From assembly GCA_902775135.1 (NCBI GenBank), contig CACYKY010000004.1:1-64000 (forward strand): a DNA stretch of 64,000 nt. The letters run 5' to 3'. Below are positions 6,826 to 17,683 of this stretch, in pieces (within the stretch, counting starts at the first letter, position 1; every line of letters begins with the position of its first letter). This DNA comes from an uncultured Bacteroidota bacterium. Lineage in GTDB: Bacteria > Bacteroidota > Bacteroidia > Bacteroidales > P3. Both the position numbers and the translations under genes were made by a program. The notes beneath the pieces are model-generated. The model had not been told where the DNA came from. It saw nothing but the letters and a program-made list of their open reading frames with translations, and searched no databases.

Positions 6826-9800
6826 GTGAACAGAAACAAACGACATATTGTGACGGCGATCCTGCTGCTTTGCGGGGTGGCAGGGGCGCAGGGACAGTCG
6901 GTGCTGGCCACAGGAAGATGGTGGAAGGTCACCGTCGGCGAGGAGGGAGTGTACAGTCTTTCCACCCGCGACATTGCCGCGTTGCAGGGTGTCGACATCG
7001 ACAGCCTGGCGGTCTACGGCCGCGGGGGGTCCATGCTCTCCAACGACAACGGCCTCACCTCCATCGGCGACATGCAACCCATAGGCATCGACATCCGCGA
7101 TCGCAACGGAAACCGCCGCTTCGATGCCGACGACGAGATACTCTTCTATGGCGAGAGCGCCGGCGGCTGGCGCTATGACAGCAGCCAGCGGCGGTGGATC
7201 TACGAGCACCATGCCTACGCCACGGAGAACTGCTACTTCGTCACCACCAGCGCCCACGAGCAGCGCCTTATAGCCACCGCCGAGTCGTTGATCCCCGACA
7301 CGGTGATGAACAGCCACACCGTGGTGGCCCACCACGACAACGACATGCTGAACATCTACGGCTCGGGCCAGGTGTGGGTGGGCGAAAAATTCTCCTCGTC
7401 GCAGCCGCAGCGCACCATTGAAGTGCGCCTTCCGGGCACCGGCATCAGCGATGTACGTCTACGCTATGCCGCTGCCAGCACCGGTACTGCGCAATCTACC
7501 TTCAGGCTGACTTCCACGGGCATCAACAGCCTGCTCTCCACTACAGAGTTCTACACCTACCGCACCGTCACAGCAGAAGCCACCGTTGGCCAACAGGCCT
7601 ATTCCTTCACGCTGAACTTCTCGGCCTCGGACAATGCGGGGTCGGGCTACCTGGACTTCATCGAACTCAACGCCCATGCCACCTTGGCCTATAGCGGCGG
7701 CCAGACCCTTGTGCGCAACGACCGCCATCTGGGTTCAACGGCACGCTTCGAGATGTCGGGCCTTGGTTCGGCACGCGTGTGGGACGTCAGCAACGGCAAC
7801 GACGTGCGCGAGATGGCCGTAAGCGCCAACAGCTGGACCGACAACACCAATGGCGCCAAGTTCTACGTGGTCTTCGACTCGTACTCCTACCTCACCCCCC
7901 TTGCCGTGCAGGAGATAGCGAACCAGAACCTCCACGGCGCGGCGGCGGCGGAGCTGGTGATAGTGACCCTAGAGGCCTACCGTCCGCAGGCCAACCGGCT
8001 GGCCGGCCTTCACGAAGTCTTCGACGGCATGCACACCCTGGTGGTCAGCGACCAGGAAGTCTTCAACGAATACTCCTCCGGCATGCGCGACCCGATAGCC
8101 ATCCGCTCGTTGCTGCGCAACCTCAAGGAGCGCTTCCCGTCGCGTCCGCCACGCTACCTGATACTCTTCGGCAAAGGCACCTACGACAACCGCAACCTGT
8201 TGGGCAGCAGCGTGCCCACCATGGTAACCTACGAAACCCCCTACTCTTTCGACAGCGAAGGGAGTTCCTATGCCAGCGACGACATCCTGGGCTACCTCTC
8301 GCCCTACGGCTACGGTTCCTCGTCGGAGACCCTCGAGGTGAGCACCGGCCGCCTACCAGCCAAAAATGCCGACGAAGCCACCTTGCTGGTGGACAAGATA
8401 GAACGCTACATGACCCGCAAGGACCTCGACGACGAATCCAACCGAGGCGACTGGCGTAACTACGTGGCCCTGCTGGCCGACGACGCCGACCCCAGCCATC
8501 CCAGCGACACCGCCTTCGCGCACTCCTCCGAGACCATCGCCACGGCCCTCAAAAATTCCATGCCGCAGATCAACATCGACCGTATCTACGCCGACGCCTA
8601 CCACCAGGAGTCCGGCTCCATCGGTTCCTACTACCCCGACCTGAACAACGCCCTGCGCCAGCGCATCAACTACGGATGCCTGCTGCTGAACTATATAGGC
8701 CACGGTTCGGCCGAATACATCGGCACCGAGCGCTATATCGAGCCCGCCCACATAGCCTCCTACAGCAACGGCGACCGCATGCCCTTCTTTGTCACCAGCA
8801 CCTGCTCCTACGGTCGTTTCGACCGTGTAGACGAGGTCTGCGGAGCCGAGTTGTGCGTGCTGGCGCCCTCGGCCATGATCGGTGTCATCAGCGCCACACG
8901 CCCCATCAGCCATGTCGAACGCTTCAACCGCGACGTGGTGCTCTTTGCCCTCGACCCCGCCAACACCGTGGGCGACGCCCTACGCAAGGCCAAAAACCGC
9001 ACTCCGGTGTCGATGTGCATCAGCCTGCTGGGCGACCCCGCCCTGCGGCTGAGCCAGCCCGCCAACCGCGTCAAGGTGACACACATCAATGCCGTGCCCG
9101 TCGACGACACCGAGGATGTGCAAGCCGACGTGCTGTCGCGCGTCACCGTCACCGGCGAAATCCAGGACAGCAACGGCGTACTGCTGCAAGACTTCGACGG
9201 CACCATCTATCCCATCGTCTTCGACCGTGAGATGCGCTCCACCACCCTGGCCAACGACAATCCCGGCACCGAAGTGCCCTTCTGGCAGCAGAAGACCGTG
9301 CTCTATCGCGGCAGCCACGAGGTGCGGGGCGGGCGGTTCGAGTATTCGTTCCTCGTGCCTCGCGACGTCTCCTACCAGTATGCCTATGCCAAACTGAGCC
9401 ACTATGCCAAATCAGCCTACGAGCATGCCACCGGCAGCTTCTCGCACCTGATGCTCGGCGGCTTGAGTGATACCAACTTCGACGCCTCGCTGGCTCCCGA
9501 CATCCGCCTCTTCATGGGCGACACCAACTTCCGCGCCGGCGGTCTGACAGGCCCCTCGCCCACCCTGGTGGCCCTGCTCGCCGACTCGGCAGGCATCAAT
9601 ATCGGCACCGGATTGGGGCACGACATCACCGCAGTGGTGGACGGCAACCCCAACAGCCTCATCGTCCTCAACGATTTCTACCAACCCGACATCGTCGACA
9701 GCCGCCGCGGCAGCGTGGCCTATACCCTGCAGGGGCTTGCGCCGGGACACCACAGTGTCACCGTCAAGGCTTGGAACATCTTCGGTGTGTCCAATAGCGC

Positions 9801-10125
9801 CACTGTGCCTTTCGTGGTACACAGCACCGACACCCTCACCCTCTCCACCCTCAGCGCCTCCCCCAACCCCTCCTCGACCCGCATGGTGCTCTCGCTGCGA
9901 GTCAACAGTCCCGCCTCTGTGGTCTCCGCCGAGCTGGAGATATACAACAGCCGCGGCCAGACGGCCTACCGCTGCACCCCGACGGTCTCTGCCGAAGGCT
10001 TCATCGTGGGACCGGTGGTGTGGGATGTCAGCACGGTGCCTCCGGGACTTTATCTGGCCCGCATCGTTTTGACCGACACCGACGGCGAGACCCACCAGGC
10101 GACGACGAAATGTATCGTGCGCTAA
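6826..10125 (+). CDS. porU: type IX secretion system sortase PorU (gingipain-type C25 peptidase)
   Basis: 1099 residues, the usual PorU length. A signal peptide (residues 1-24) follows a GTG start at 6826; no ATG is available upstream. The peptidase C25 core carries the catalytic dyad: H626 in YIGHGS and C660 in TSTCSYG. The C-terminal 90 residues (SPNPSS, then PPGLYLARI and KCIVR) look like a type A T9SS sorting domain. PorU cleaves the sorting domain of secreted cargo at the cell surface and attaches cargo to A-LPS, working with PorV, which is encoded 63 bp downstream. The spacing indicates one operon. Confidence 0.95.
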   Translation: MNRNKRHIVTAILLLCGVAGAQGQSVLATGRWWKVTVGEEGVYSLSTRDIAALQGVDIDSLAVYGRGGSMLSNDNGLTSIGDMQPIGIDIRDRNGNRRFDADDEILFYGESAGGWRYDSSQRRWIYEHHAYATENCYFVTTSAHEQRLIATAESLIPDTVMNSHTVVAHHDNDMLNIYGSGQVWVGEKFSSSQPQRTIEVRLPGTGISDVRLRYAAASTGTAQSTFRLTSTGINSLLSTTEFYTYRTVTAEATVGQQAYSFTLNFSASDNAGSGYLDFIELNAHATLAYSGGQTLVRNDRHLGSTARFEMSGLGSARVWDVSNGNDVREMAVSANSWTDNTNGAKFYVVFDSYSYLTPLAVQEIANQNLHGAAAAELVIVTLEAYRPQANRLAGLHEVFDGMHTLVVSDQEVFNEYSSGMRDPIAIRSLLRNLKERFPSRPPRYLILFGKGTYDNRNLLGSSVPTMVTYETPYSFDSEGSSYASDDILGYLSPYGYGSSSETLEVSTGRLPAKNADEATLLVDKIERYMTRKDLDDESNRGDWRNYVALLADDADPSHPSDTAFAHSSETIATALKNSMPQINIDRIYADAYHQESGSIGSYYPDLNNALRQRINYGCLLLNYIGHGSAEYIGTERYIEPAHIASYSNGDRMPFFVTSTCSYGRFDRVDEVCGAELCVLAPSAMIGVISATRPISHVERFNRDVVLFALDPANTVGDALRKAKNRTPVSMCISLLGDPALRLSQPANRVKVTHINAVPVDDTEDVQADVLSRVTVTGEIQDSNGVLLQDFDGTIYPIVFDREMRSTTLANDNPGTEVPFWQQKTVLYRGSHEVRGGRFEYSFLVPRDVSYQYAYAKLSHYAKSAYEHATGSFSHLMLGGLSDTNFDASLAPDIRLFMGDTNFRAGGLTGPSPTLVALLADSAGINIGTGLGHDITAVVDGNPNSLIVLNDFYQPDIVDSRRGSVAYTLQGLAPGHHSVTVKAWNIFGVSNSATVPFVVHSTDTLTLSTLSASPNPSSTRMVLSLRVNSPASVVSAELEIYNSRGQTAYRCTPTVSAEGFIVGPVVWDVSTVPPGLYLARIVLTDTDGETHQATTKCIVR

Positions 10126-10188
10126 CACAATAAAAGAAAAACATCCGCGTTATATCAGTCAAATCATTGAATAGAATCACACAGAAGA

Positions 10189-11343
10189 ATGAAGAAACTA
10201 ACCTTCCTGACAATACTCGTGGCCTTGGGTGGAACGCTCAGCGCCCAGTATTCCGAAATCGGACAAGAAAAGAATTTCATATCGACGGGCCTTCCCATCA
10301 TCCTCATCGCCCCCGACGCCATATCCAGCGGTATGGGCGACGTGGGCGCTGCCACCACACCCGACGCCTACTCGGCCCACTGGAACAACGCCAAGTTGGC
10401 CTTCATAAACGGTACTGCCGGAGCCTACACCACCTACACCCCCTGGCTGCGCAAACTGAAGGTGGGCGACATGAACCTCTTCTACCTTGCAGGCTACTAC
10501 CGCATCAACGACCGTAGCACCGCCGCCGCCAGCCTCACCTACTTCACCCTTGGCGACATCGACAACACGGACGTCGACGGCAACAAAATCACCACCCTCC
10601 ATCCCAACGAGTTTACCATCGACGCCTCTTACGCACTGAAGCTCAACGACAATCTGTCGCTCGGTGCCACCGGCCGATTCCTACGTTCCGACCTCACCAA
10701 TGGCCAGACCATCAGCGACGGCAGCTCCAACACGGCCACCCAGGCAGCCAACTCGCTGGCCGCCGACATCGGACTCTACTATCAGCAGGCCATCGACAAG
10801 ACCCAAGAGTTTGCCCTCGGAGCATTCATCTCCAATCTCGGAGCCAAACTGTCCTACTCCAACGACGACAACGACAAGGAGTTCCTGCCCACCAACCTCC
10901 GCCTTGGCGGCCGCTACACAAACATGATTGACGAGTACAACAAGATTTCTGTCATGCTCGACCTGAACAAGCTCCTCGTTCCCACTCCCCCGCTGCGCAA
11001 CGACACCGCTGGCTGGGCCGACTACAACAACATCGGTGTCATCGAGGGTGCCCTGCGCTCCTTCGGCGATGCCCCTGGCGGACTGCAGGAAGAGCTGCAG
11101 GAAATCCAGATCTCGGCCGGTGCCGAATACTGGTACTCCGAAACCTTTGCCGTGCGTGCAGGCTATTTCTTCGAACATGCCAACAAGGGCGGACGCCAAT
11201 ATGCCACCGTCGGCGTAGGCATACGCTACAGTTACTTCACCGGCGACTTCTCCTACCTCATTCCCACCACCACCATCTCCACCAACTCGCTGGCCAACAC
11301 CATCCGCGTCAGCATCGGTATGGACATGAAACCCACCAAGTAA
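10189..11343 (+). CDS. porV: type IX secretion outer-membrane protein PorV (LptO)
   Basis: 384 residues. Signal peptide 1-19 ([19 protein letters not shown]), then the PorV start [23 protein letters not shown], including the GMGDVGAAT motif, a HWNN(A/P)AKLAF motif and a series of amphipathic strands ending in an aromatic barrel. PorV is an outer-membrane barrel that shuttles cargo and is part of the attachment complex with PorU. It directly follows porU and precedes ispF by 8 bp, so all three are probably one transcript. Confidence 0.95.
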   Translation: MKKLTFLTILVALGGTLSAQYSEIGQEKNFISTGLPIILIAPDAISSGMGDVGAATTPDAYSAHWNNAKLAFINGTAGAYTTYTPWLRKLKVGDMNLFYLAGYYRINDRSTAAASLTYFTLGDIDNTDVDGNKITTLHPNEFTIDASYALKLNDNLSLGATGRFLRSDLTNGQTISDGSSNTATQAANSLAADIGLYYQQAIDKTQEFALGAFISNLGAKLSYSNDDNDKEFLPTNLRLGGRYTNMIDEYNKISVMLDLNKLLVPTPPLRNDTAGWADYNNIGVIEGALRSFGDAPGGLQEELQEIQISAGAEYWYSETFAVRAGYFFEHANKGGRQYATVGVGIRYSYFTGDFSYLIPTTTISTNSLANTIRVSIGMDMKPTK

Positions 11344-11351
11344 GCGACACC

Positions 11352-11822
11352 ATGAGAATAGGCACCGGATACGATGTGCACCAGTTGCAGGAAGGACTGC
11401 CGCTATGGATTGGCGGTGAGCGTATCGAGCACACCCACGGCTTGCTGGGTCACAGCGACGCCGACGTGCTACTCCACGCCATCTGCGACGCCCTCCTTGG
11501 CGCCGCCGCATTGGGCGACATCGGCAAACACTTCCCCGACACCGACCCGCAGTACAGAGGCATCAGCAGTCTCAAGCTCCTTTCCCACGTCGGCACACTC
11601 TTGGCGCAACACGGCTATCGCATAGTCAACATCGATTCCACCGTTGTGGCACAACGTCCCAAGCTGGCGCCCCACATCGAGCAGATGCGTCGCAACATAG
11701 CCGCCACTCTCGGCCTCGCCGTCGACCAGGTCTCCGTCAAGGCCACCACCACCGAACACCTGGGCTTCGAAGGCCGCCAGGAAGGCATCTCCTCGCAGGC
11801 TGTGGCACTAATTGATAGTTGA
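11352..11822 (+). CDS. ispF: 2-C-methyl-D-erythritol 2,4-cyclodiphosphate synthase
   Basis: 156 residues, the normal length. The N-terminal GTGYDVHQL carries the metal-binding Asp-x-His, followed by [13 protein letters not shown] with the second His and Asp, FPDTDP, and the C-terminal [16 protein letters not shown] with the catalytic Thr and Glu region. It converts CDP-methylerythritol 2-phosphate to the cyclic diphosphate in the MEP isoprenoid pathway, in the cytoplasm. The stop TGA falls at the first unit of a GAAAATT repeat (11818-11848), so the end of the gene touches the array. Confidence 0.97.
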   Translation: MRIGTGYDVHQLQEGLPLWIGGERIEHTHGLLGHSDADVLLHAICDALLGAAALGDIGKHFPDTDPQYRGISSLKLLSHVGTLLAQHGYRIVNIDSTVVAQRPKLAPHIEQMRRNIAATLGLAVDQVSVKATTTEHLGFEGRQEGISSQAVALIDS

Positions 11823-11848
11823 AAATTGGAAATTGAAAATTGAAAATA
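11818..11848 (+). repeat. GAAAATT-type tandem repeat bridging ispF and clpS
   Basis: About four imperfect 7-bp units (TTGAAAA, one TTGGAAA). It contains the ispF stop and the only available start codon for clpS (TTG at 11840). Confidence 0.8.
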
Positions 11849-12145
11849 GCATTGGACAAAACTGAAAAACCCTATGTAAGCCCGCAAGCTGACGACGAAG
11901 CCGCCGTATTGGAAGACAACGGATGCTCCCTGGTGCTGTGGAACGACGATGTGCACACTTTCGACTATGTCATCAAAGCCCTCGTCGACATCTGCCGCCA
12001 CACCACCGAGCAGGCCGAGCAGTGTGCCATCCTGGTCCACTGCCACGGCAAATGCACCGTCAAACACGGCTCCTACACCGACCTCCTTCCCATGCACACC
12101 GCCCTCCTCAACAAACAACTCACCTCCGAAATCGTGGAGAATTGA
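11840..12145 (+). CDS. clpS: ClpS-family adaptor for the Clp protease
   Basis: 101 residues. Core ClpS motifs are visible: LVLWNDDVHTFDYVI (residues 31-45) with the NDD N-degron-binding triplet, and VHCHGKC around 66-72. ClpS delivers substrates with N-terminal degrons to ClpA/ClpC-ClpP. The start is unusual: the frame closes with TGA at 11834, no ATG is available, and the first usable codon is TTG at 11840, which lies inside a GAAAATT repeat. The stop codon is also inside a repeat (12137-12170). It sits between ispF and nfeD-like genes on the same strand. Confidence 0.88.
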   Translation: MKIALDKTEKPYVSPQADDEAAVLEDNGCSLVLWNDDVHTFDYVIKALVDICRHTTEQAEQCAILVHCHGKCTVKHGSYTDLLPMHTALLNKQLTSEIVEN

Positions 12146-12170
12146 AAATTGAGAATTGAAAATTGAGAAC
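12137..12170 (+). repeat. GAAAATT-type tandem repeat at the 3' end of clpS
   Basis: Units GAGAATT/GAAAATT repeated about four times. The clpS stop TGA (12143-12145) lies in the first units, so the protein ends in Glu-Asn. Confidence 0.8.
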
Positions 12171-12187
12171 TTAACACTGAAAAAAAT

Positions 12188-12682
12188 ATGAACACAACAC
12201 TCCTAATCATCGTTTTGCTGGCGGGCGTCGCCCTGCTTGCCCTCGAAGTGCTCATACTCCCTGGTGGCGTGGCCGGAACCATCGGCGTGGCCGCCATAGC
12301 CTTCGGAGTGTGGCAAAGCTACGTGCTCTACGGCACCCTCGTGGGCACCATCATCCTCCTCTGCGCCTTCGTGCTCTGCCTGCTGACATTCCTATGGATA
12401 TTCAAGACCAAGACATGGAACCGCTTCAGTCTGAAGGAGGAGAGCGACAGCAAGGTAAACCAGTTGGAGCCGCAGGTGAAAACCGGCACCCGTGGCGTCA
12501 CCATCTCGCGACTGGCGCCTACAGGCAAAGCCCTCATCGACGGACAGACCATGGAGGTGCATGCCGTCAACAAATTCATCGATCCCGACCACGAAATCGA
12601 GGTGGTGGCCATTGAAGGCTACCGCATCGACGTGCGCGAGACCAGCGACAACCGATTTGAAGAAACCCTTAAAAACAAATAA
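12188..12682 (+). CDS. NfeD-like membrane protein
   Basis: 164 residues. Three membrane segments (about 4-22, 25-45, 52-72) precede a C-terminal beta-barrel OB-fold domain (about 95-155) with GTRGVTISRLAPTGKALIDG and the GYRIDV end typical of the NfeD C-terminal domain. This is the short NfeD form without the protease domain. It is followed 3 bp later by the flotillin-like floA, the standard pairing; NfeD proteins are thought to work with flotillins in membrane microdomains. No repeat enters the coding part. Confidence 0.92.
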   Translation: MNTTLLIIVLLAGVALLALEVLILPGGVAGTIGVAAIAFGVWQSYVLYGTLVGTIILLCAFVLCLLTFLWIFKTKTWNRFSLKEESDSKVNQLEPQVKTGTRGVTISRLAPTGKALIDGQTMEVHAVNKFIDPDHEIEVVAIEGYRIDVRETSDNRFEETLKNK

Positions 12683-12685
12683 GTC

Positions 12686-13678
12686 ATGACAATAGGTACA
12701 ATGATCCTCATCGGAGTGATAATCATAGCGGTTATCATCCTCCTCTATCTGGTGCCCGTGGGCATCTGGTTCCAAGCAATCATCTCTGGCGTGCACGTCA
12801 ACCTGGTGCAGCTCATCTTCATGCGCTTCCGCAAAGTACCCCCCACGGTGATTGTGAACAACATGATCTCCGCCACCAAGGCGGGCCTGCAGATCAAGCA
12901 GAACGACCTCGAGGCCCACTATCTGGCCGGTGGTCACGTAGCCTCCGTCGTCAACGCCCTCATCAGCGCCGACAAGGCCAACATGAACCTCGACTTCAAG
13001 ACCGCCACGGCCATCGACCTCGCCGGCCGCGACGTGCTGAAAGCCGTGCAGACCTCCGTCAACCCCAAGGTTATCGACACGCCCCCTGTGGCCGCTGTGG
13101 CCAAGGACGGCATCCAGCTCATTGCCAAGGCCCGTGTCACCGTGCGCACCAACATCAAGCAGCTCGTCGGCGGTGCCGGCGAGGAGACCATCCTTGCCCG
13201 TGTAGGCGAGGGCATCGTCACCTCCATCGGCTCGGCCACCAGCCACAAGCAGGTGCTCGAAAACCCCGACAGCATCTCCAAACTCGTCCTCACCAAGGGC
13301 CTCGACAGCGGCACGGCCTTCGAAATCCTTTCCATCGACATTGCCGACATCGACGTGGGTAAGAACATCGGTGCCCAGCTGCAGATGGACCAGGCTAACG
13401 CCGACAAAAACATTGCCCAGGCCAAGGCCGAGGAGCGTCGCGCCATGGCCGTAGCCTCCGAGCAGGAGATGAAAGCCAAGGCCCAGGAAGCCCGCGCCAA
13501 AGTCATCATGGCCGAGGCCGAAGTGCCCCTGGCCATGGCCGAAGCCTTCCGCAACGGCAACCTCGGCATCATGGACTACTACCGCATGAAGAACATCCAG
13601 GCCGACACCGACATGCGCGCCTCCATCGCCACTCCCGCCAGTGCTGCCAAACCCGCGCCCAAGAAGGCCGAGAATTGA
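12686..13678 (+). CDS. floA: flotillin-like protein FloA
   Basis: 330 residues. A hydrophobic N-terminal hairpin (about 4-25) is followed by the SPFH-like domain ([16 protein letters not shown], then [17 protein letters not shown]) and an Ala/Glu-rich coiled-coil region (about 225-290, [20 protein letters not shown]). It forms membrane microdomains at the cytoplasmic face. The nfeD-like partner lies directly upstream. The last residues (AEN and the stop) are made by the GAAAATT repeat at 13670-13700, which may have altered the natural C-terminus. Confidence 0.95.
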   Translation: MTIGTMILIGVIIIAVIILLYLVPVGIWFQAIISGVHVNLVQLIFMRFRKVPPTVIVNNMISATKAGLQIKQNDLEAHYLAGGHVASVVNALISADKANMNLDFKTATAIDLAGRDVLKAVQTSVNPKVIDTPPVAAVAKDGIQLIAKARVTVRTNIKQLVGGAGEETILARVGEGIVTSIGSATSHKQVLENPDSISKLVLTKGLDSGTAFEILSIDIADIDVGKNIGAQLQMDQANADKNIAQAKAEERRAMAVASEQEMKAKAQEARAKVIMAEAEVPLAMAEAFRNGNLGIMDYYRMKNIQADTDMRASIATPASAAKPAPKKAEN

Positions 13679-13700
13679 AAATTGAGAATCGAAAATTGAA
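13670..13700 (+). repeat. GAAAATT-type tandem repeat at the 3' end of floA
   Basis: Four imperfect 7-bp units; the floA stop TGA (13676-13678) is in the first. The same Glu-Asn-stop ending is seen in clpS and in the 2566-residue protein that ends at 59909. Confidence 0.8.
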
Positions 13701-13709
13701 ACCAAAACA

Positions 13710-14291
13710 ATGTTCAAAAGTTCCAAACTCAGCCTTATCATCCGCGGCATAGCCTTTGCTGCCCTCGGCATATTGTGTTTCTGCTTCCCTATCGATACTA
13801 TGGGTGTCTTCGCCAAGATTGCCGGTGTGGTGGTCATCATCACGGGCGTGGTCTTCTTCTTCCTGCAGTACAAGTCCACCCTCCGCAGCCTGGAGACCAT
13901 GGCCCTCTCGGCCTCGGTGCTGATGGTGGTGTTGGGAGTGCTCATCGTGCTCCATCCCGCCATCATCGCCATCCTGCTGGGAGTGTACATCCTCTTCGAA
14001 GGCATCGACTTCAGCCTGAACACCATCAAGTACTACCGTGCCGGTGCCAAAGGCTGGTGGCTCATGCTGCTGCTGGGCTTGGTGACCATAGGCTTCGGCG
14101 CCTGGAGCGTCTTCGCCCCTGAGATGGCCGCCGCCACCCTCAGCATCCTCTTCGGCATAGCCTTCCTGGCCATCGGCTGCGCCAGCTTCACCGCCCTTGC
14201 CGGCCTCAACCGCGTGGAAGACTATTTCGAAGCCGCCCGCAAGGCGCTGCTCGACAAGGAGGAATACGTCGAGGCCGAAGTGGTGAAATGA
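13710..14291 (+). CDS. DUF308 (HdeD-like) membrane protein
   Basis: 193 residues with six membrane segments arranged as three hairpins, each with the GIxxFxxP-like turn of the DUF308/HdeD family (for example LGILCFCFPIDTMGVFAKIAG and LIVLHPAIIAILLGVYILFEG). A short charged tail ends the protein. HdeD is linked to acid resistance in enterobacteria, but the function in Bacteroidetes is not known. It lies 31 bp after floA and overlaps the next gene by four bases (ATGA). Confidence 0.85.
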   Translation: MFKSSKLSLIIRGIAFAALGILCFCFPIDTMGVFAKIAGVVVIITGVVFFFLQYKSTLRSLETMALSASVLMVVLGVLIVLHPAIIAILLGVYILFEGIDFSLNTIKYYRAGAKGWWLMLLLGLVTIGFGAWSVFAPEMAAATLSILFGIAFLAIGCASFTALAGLNRVEDYFEAARKALLDKEEYVEAEVVK

Positions 14292-14512
14292 GACGCACCC
14301 TTACACTGATCATCCTAGCGCTCTGTCCTCTGGCGGCAGGCGCACAAACCCTGGTCCAGAAGGCCGACAGCCTTCTGGACCGTCATTATCATCGCATCAC
14401 CTTGCACGAAAGGGGGACGACGCTCGACGTCTCTGCCCTGCCCCACGGCGTCTACCTGCTGCGGCTGATGTCCGACACAGGTACGGCGACACGACGCGTG
14501 GTGCTTTTGTGA
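14288..14512 (+). pseudogene. 74-residue remnant: signal peptide joined to the end of a T9SS sorting domain
   Basis: Residues 1-19 (MRRTLTLIILALCPLAAGA) are a clean signal peptide. Residues about 48-74 (LDVSALPHGVYLLRLMSDTG then TATRRVVLL) match the last strands of a type A T9SS sorting domain (the L-x-x-G-x-Y-x-L and final K/R-x-V/I pattern). The intervening 28 residues are too short for any cargo. The simplest reading is an internal deletion in a larger secreted protein gene; a functional mini-cargo is the alternative. It is translationally coupled to the DUF308 gene (ATGA) and ends just before a strong terminator. Confidence 0.6.
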
Positions 14513-14525
14513 TGCAAAAGAAGAC

Positions 14526-14556
14526 CAAAGGCCGGCATATCCGCCGGCCTTTGTTT
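14526..14556. terminator. bidirectional rho-independent terminator
   Basis: An 11-bp stem CAAAGGCCGGC/GCCGGCCTTTG (14526-14536 with 14543-14553), loop of six, followed by TTTTG on the plus strand. It lies between the converging 14288-14512 gene and panB. Confidence 0.85.
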
Positions 14557-14558
14557 TG

Positions 14559-15377
14559 TCAGTACTGTTCTTTCTCGTTGGGAAAATCTCCGCTCTTGAC
14601 ATCGGCGACGTAGTGGCGGATGGCGTTGGAGATGTCCTCGCCAAAGGTGCCGTAGGTGCGTAGGTAGCGGGGCTTGAACTGCTGGGTGATGCCAAGCATG
14701 TCCTGCAGCACGAGCACCTGTCCGTCGGTGTGGGGGCCAGCGCCGATGCCGATGGTGGGAATCTTCAGTTCGGAGGAGACCTCGGAGGCCAGTTTGGCGG
14801 GAATCTTCTCCAGCACGAGGGCGAAGCAGCCAGCCTCCTGGAGGATGAGGGCGTCCTTCTTCACGCGGTCGGCCTCTTCCTTCTCGGTGGCGCGGACGGC
14901 ATAGGTACCGAATTTGTTGATGCTCTGCGGCGTGAGGCCGAGGTGGCCCATGATGGGGATGCCTGCCGAGAGGATGCGCTGCACGCTTTCAAGGATTTCC
15001 TCGCCACCTTCCATCTTGATGGCGTCGGCGCCGGTTTCCTTCATGATGCGGATGGCGGAGGCCAGGGCCTGCTTGGAGTTGCCCTGGTAGGTGCCGAAAG
15101 GCATGTCAACCACCACGAGGGCGCGCTTGATAGCGCGGACGACCGAGGTGGCGTAGACGATCATCTCGTCGAGGGTGATGGGAAGGGTGGTTTTGTGGCC
15201 CTGCATAACGTTGGCAGCGGAGTCGCCCACGAGAACCACATCGATTTTGGTGCTCTCGACGAGCGAGGCCATGGAGTAGTCGTAGGCGGTAATCATAGCT
15301 ATTTTTTCACCGTGGAGCTTCATGTTCTGCAGCACACGGGTGGTTACCTTGGTGACATCGGTTTGTAGATAAGCCAT
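14559..15377 (-). CDS. panB: 3-methyl-2-oxobutanoate hydroxymethyltransferase
   Basis: 272 residues. Conserved PanB motifs are present: [13 protein letters not shown] near the start, [22 protein letters not shown] with metal-binding Asp, [11 protein letters not shown] with the second metal ligand, IKMEGG with the Lys/Glu pair, [10 protein letters not shown], and the C-terminal [14 protein letters not shown]. It transfers a hydroxymethyl group from methylene-THF to ketoisovalerate in pantothenate and CoA synthesis. The start at 15377 begins the standard N-terminus; the open frame upstream runs through a repeat and is not coding. Confidence 0.96.
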   Translation of the reverse strand: MAYLQTDVTKVTTRVLQNMKLHGEKIAMITAYDYSMASLVESTKIDVVLVGDSAANVMQGHKTTLPITLDEMIVYATSVVRAIKRALVVVDMPFGTYQGNSKQALASAIRIMKETGADAIKMEGGEEILESVQRILSAGIPIMGHLGLTPQSINKFGTYAVRATEKEEADRVKKDALILQEAGCFALVLEKIPAKLASEVSSELKIPTIGIGAGPHTDGQVLVLQDMLGITQQFKPRYLRTYGTFGEDISNAIRHYVADVKSGDFPNEKEQY

Positions 15378-15380
15378 TTT

Positions 15381-15415
15381 TTTAGTGATTAGTGATTGGT
15401 GATTAGTGAATAGCG
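15381..15415. repeat. AGTGATT-type tandem repeat upstream of panB
   Basis: Four imperfect units of AGTGATT/GGTGATT/AGTGAAT lie within 40 bp of the panB start, in the position of its 5' leader. Related units occur at 42805-42815, 42873-42895 and 52099-52128. Confidence 0.65.
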
Positions 15416-15459
15416 AAATGTTTAATAAAGAAAAAAATAAGGGTTTATGTAACAATTCA

Positions 15460-16721
15460 TCAGTCGATGATTTCGTCGGGATTGACATTCTTGCGCTTTT
15501 CCTCGCGGGGCTGGGTATCTTCCTCCTGGTCGGGGACTATGCGGAAGAGGTCGCGGAGGGCCTTGCGGAGTTCGTAGCCGCCACGTTTGTCGACACGGTA
15601 GGCCACGAAGAAACGACGCCCGACGGCGAAGGAGGCCGCCTGGGTGGGCGAATCGACCTCGAAGAAGTAGTCTTTGAGTTCGCTCTCCGAGATGCGCTTG
15701 CCGAGGTAGATGGTGTCGAACTGGGCCACATTGATGGGGGCCTGGAGCATCAATTCACCCTTGCCGGGCATTTTGCGGGTGGGCAGGGCTTTGTATTCGA
15801 TGCCACGCGAGGTCTTCACCTTGGCGAAGAACTTCAGTTTAGAAGCCACCTGCTCGGGGGTGGCGGGGATACGTATATAGATGGAGTCTTTCTGTGGCTC
15901 CTCGCACTCGTCGAGGCGACGACCATAGTTGCTGCTAATGACAACATAGCCGGCCTGGACAAGGATTTGCTTCGGATGGGGGATGAGGTTGTAGCGCTCC
16001 ACCGTGGTACGGTAGTCGAGGTGGTCGTCGACCTTGATCTGAATGTCGCTGGGGCAAGTGTCCTTGGTACCACTTACGGAGTAGACGGAGCCCTTGGTGA
16101 GGAAGAGTTGGGCATAATAGCCACGCACAAGACTGTCGGCAGCGGGGACGAAGCATCCGCGAGCAGCGCCGATGCACTCGTCGGGGTCGTTGCGGAAGGT
16201 GACGAGAATCGAATTGGTGAGGTCTACACTCTTGTTCAGTTTCAGTCGTTCACCGGGGAGTGTGGCGCAGTCATAGACCGCCGTAGAGGTAGGTACCTCG
16301 AAACGGAGGGTCTCTACGGAGTCGCCGTGGCAGGAGCAGTGGATGGGATTGTGCGCATAGCGTATGGGGAAGGGAGCACGGCTGCGCATAGAGAAATAGC
16401 GCACAACGGCCTCAACACGCTTGTTGCCCAGCGTTTCATCGGCGCCGGCATAGCTCTCAACCATCATGGTGTAGAGCATGGGATTATCCTCTGAGAAGGC
16501 GATGCGATAGGCGGAGTCGAGCAAGTCGAGGTGGGTGACGTTATAGGTGGAATCGTTGCCTTGGTAGGAGAGCAACAGGTAGAAAGCCTGAGGATTGACG
16601 AGAGCCTTCTGCATGTCCTTGACAGGCTTGGCAGCTGGCACATAAAGGCCTGACTGGGCGCGGAGGGCGACGAGCGGCGGACAGAGAATGGTGAGCACGG
16701 CTAACGCCAACAACAGCTTTT

Positions 16722-16725
<4 letters not shown>
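15460..16725 (-). CDS. exported protein of unknown function
   Basis: 421 residues. Residues 1-23 ([23 protein letters not shown]) are a signal peptide; the rest has no membrane segments. I see no known domain. Six or more cysteines lie in the middle (residues about 130-280: [33 protein letters not shown]), suggesting disulphides or a metal site. A DUF-type beta-rich envelope protein is likely. The final 25 residues are very acidic and basic ([15 protein letters not shown]). It overlaps the moxR stop by four bases, so it is probably translated with moxR. Confidence 0.7.
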
Positions 16726-17678
<953 letters not shown>

Positions 17679-17683
17679 ACAGG

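Noticed and set aside
12392..14029. 545-codon minus-strand frame opposite nfeD-like, floA and DUF308
   Set aside because: Antisense of three recognised genes; no family signature.
14559..15488. Extended start of panB through the AGTGATT repeat
   Set aside because: The extension has no similarity to PanB; the standard start is the ATG at 15377.
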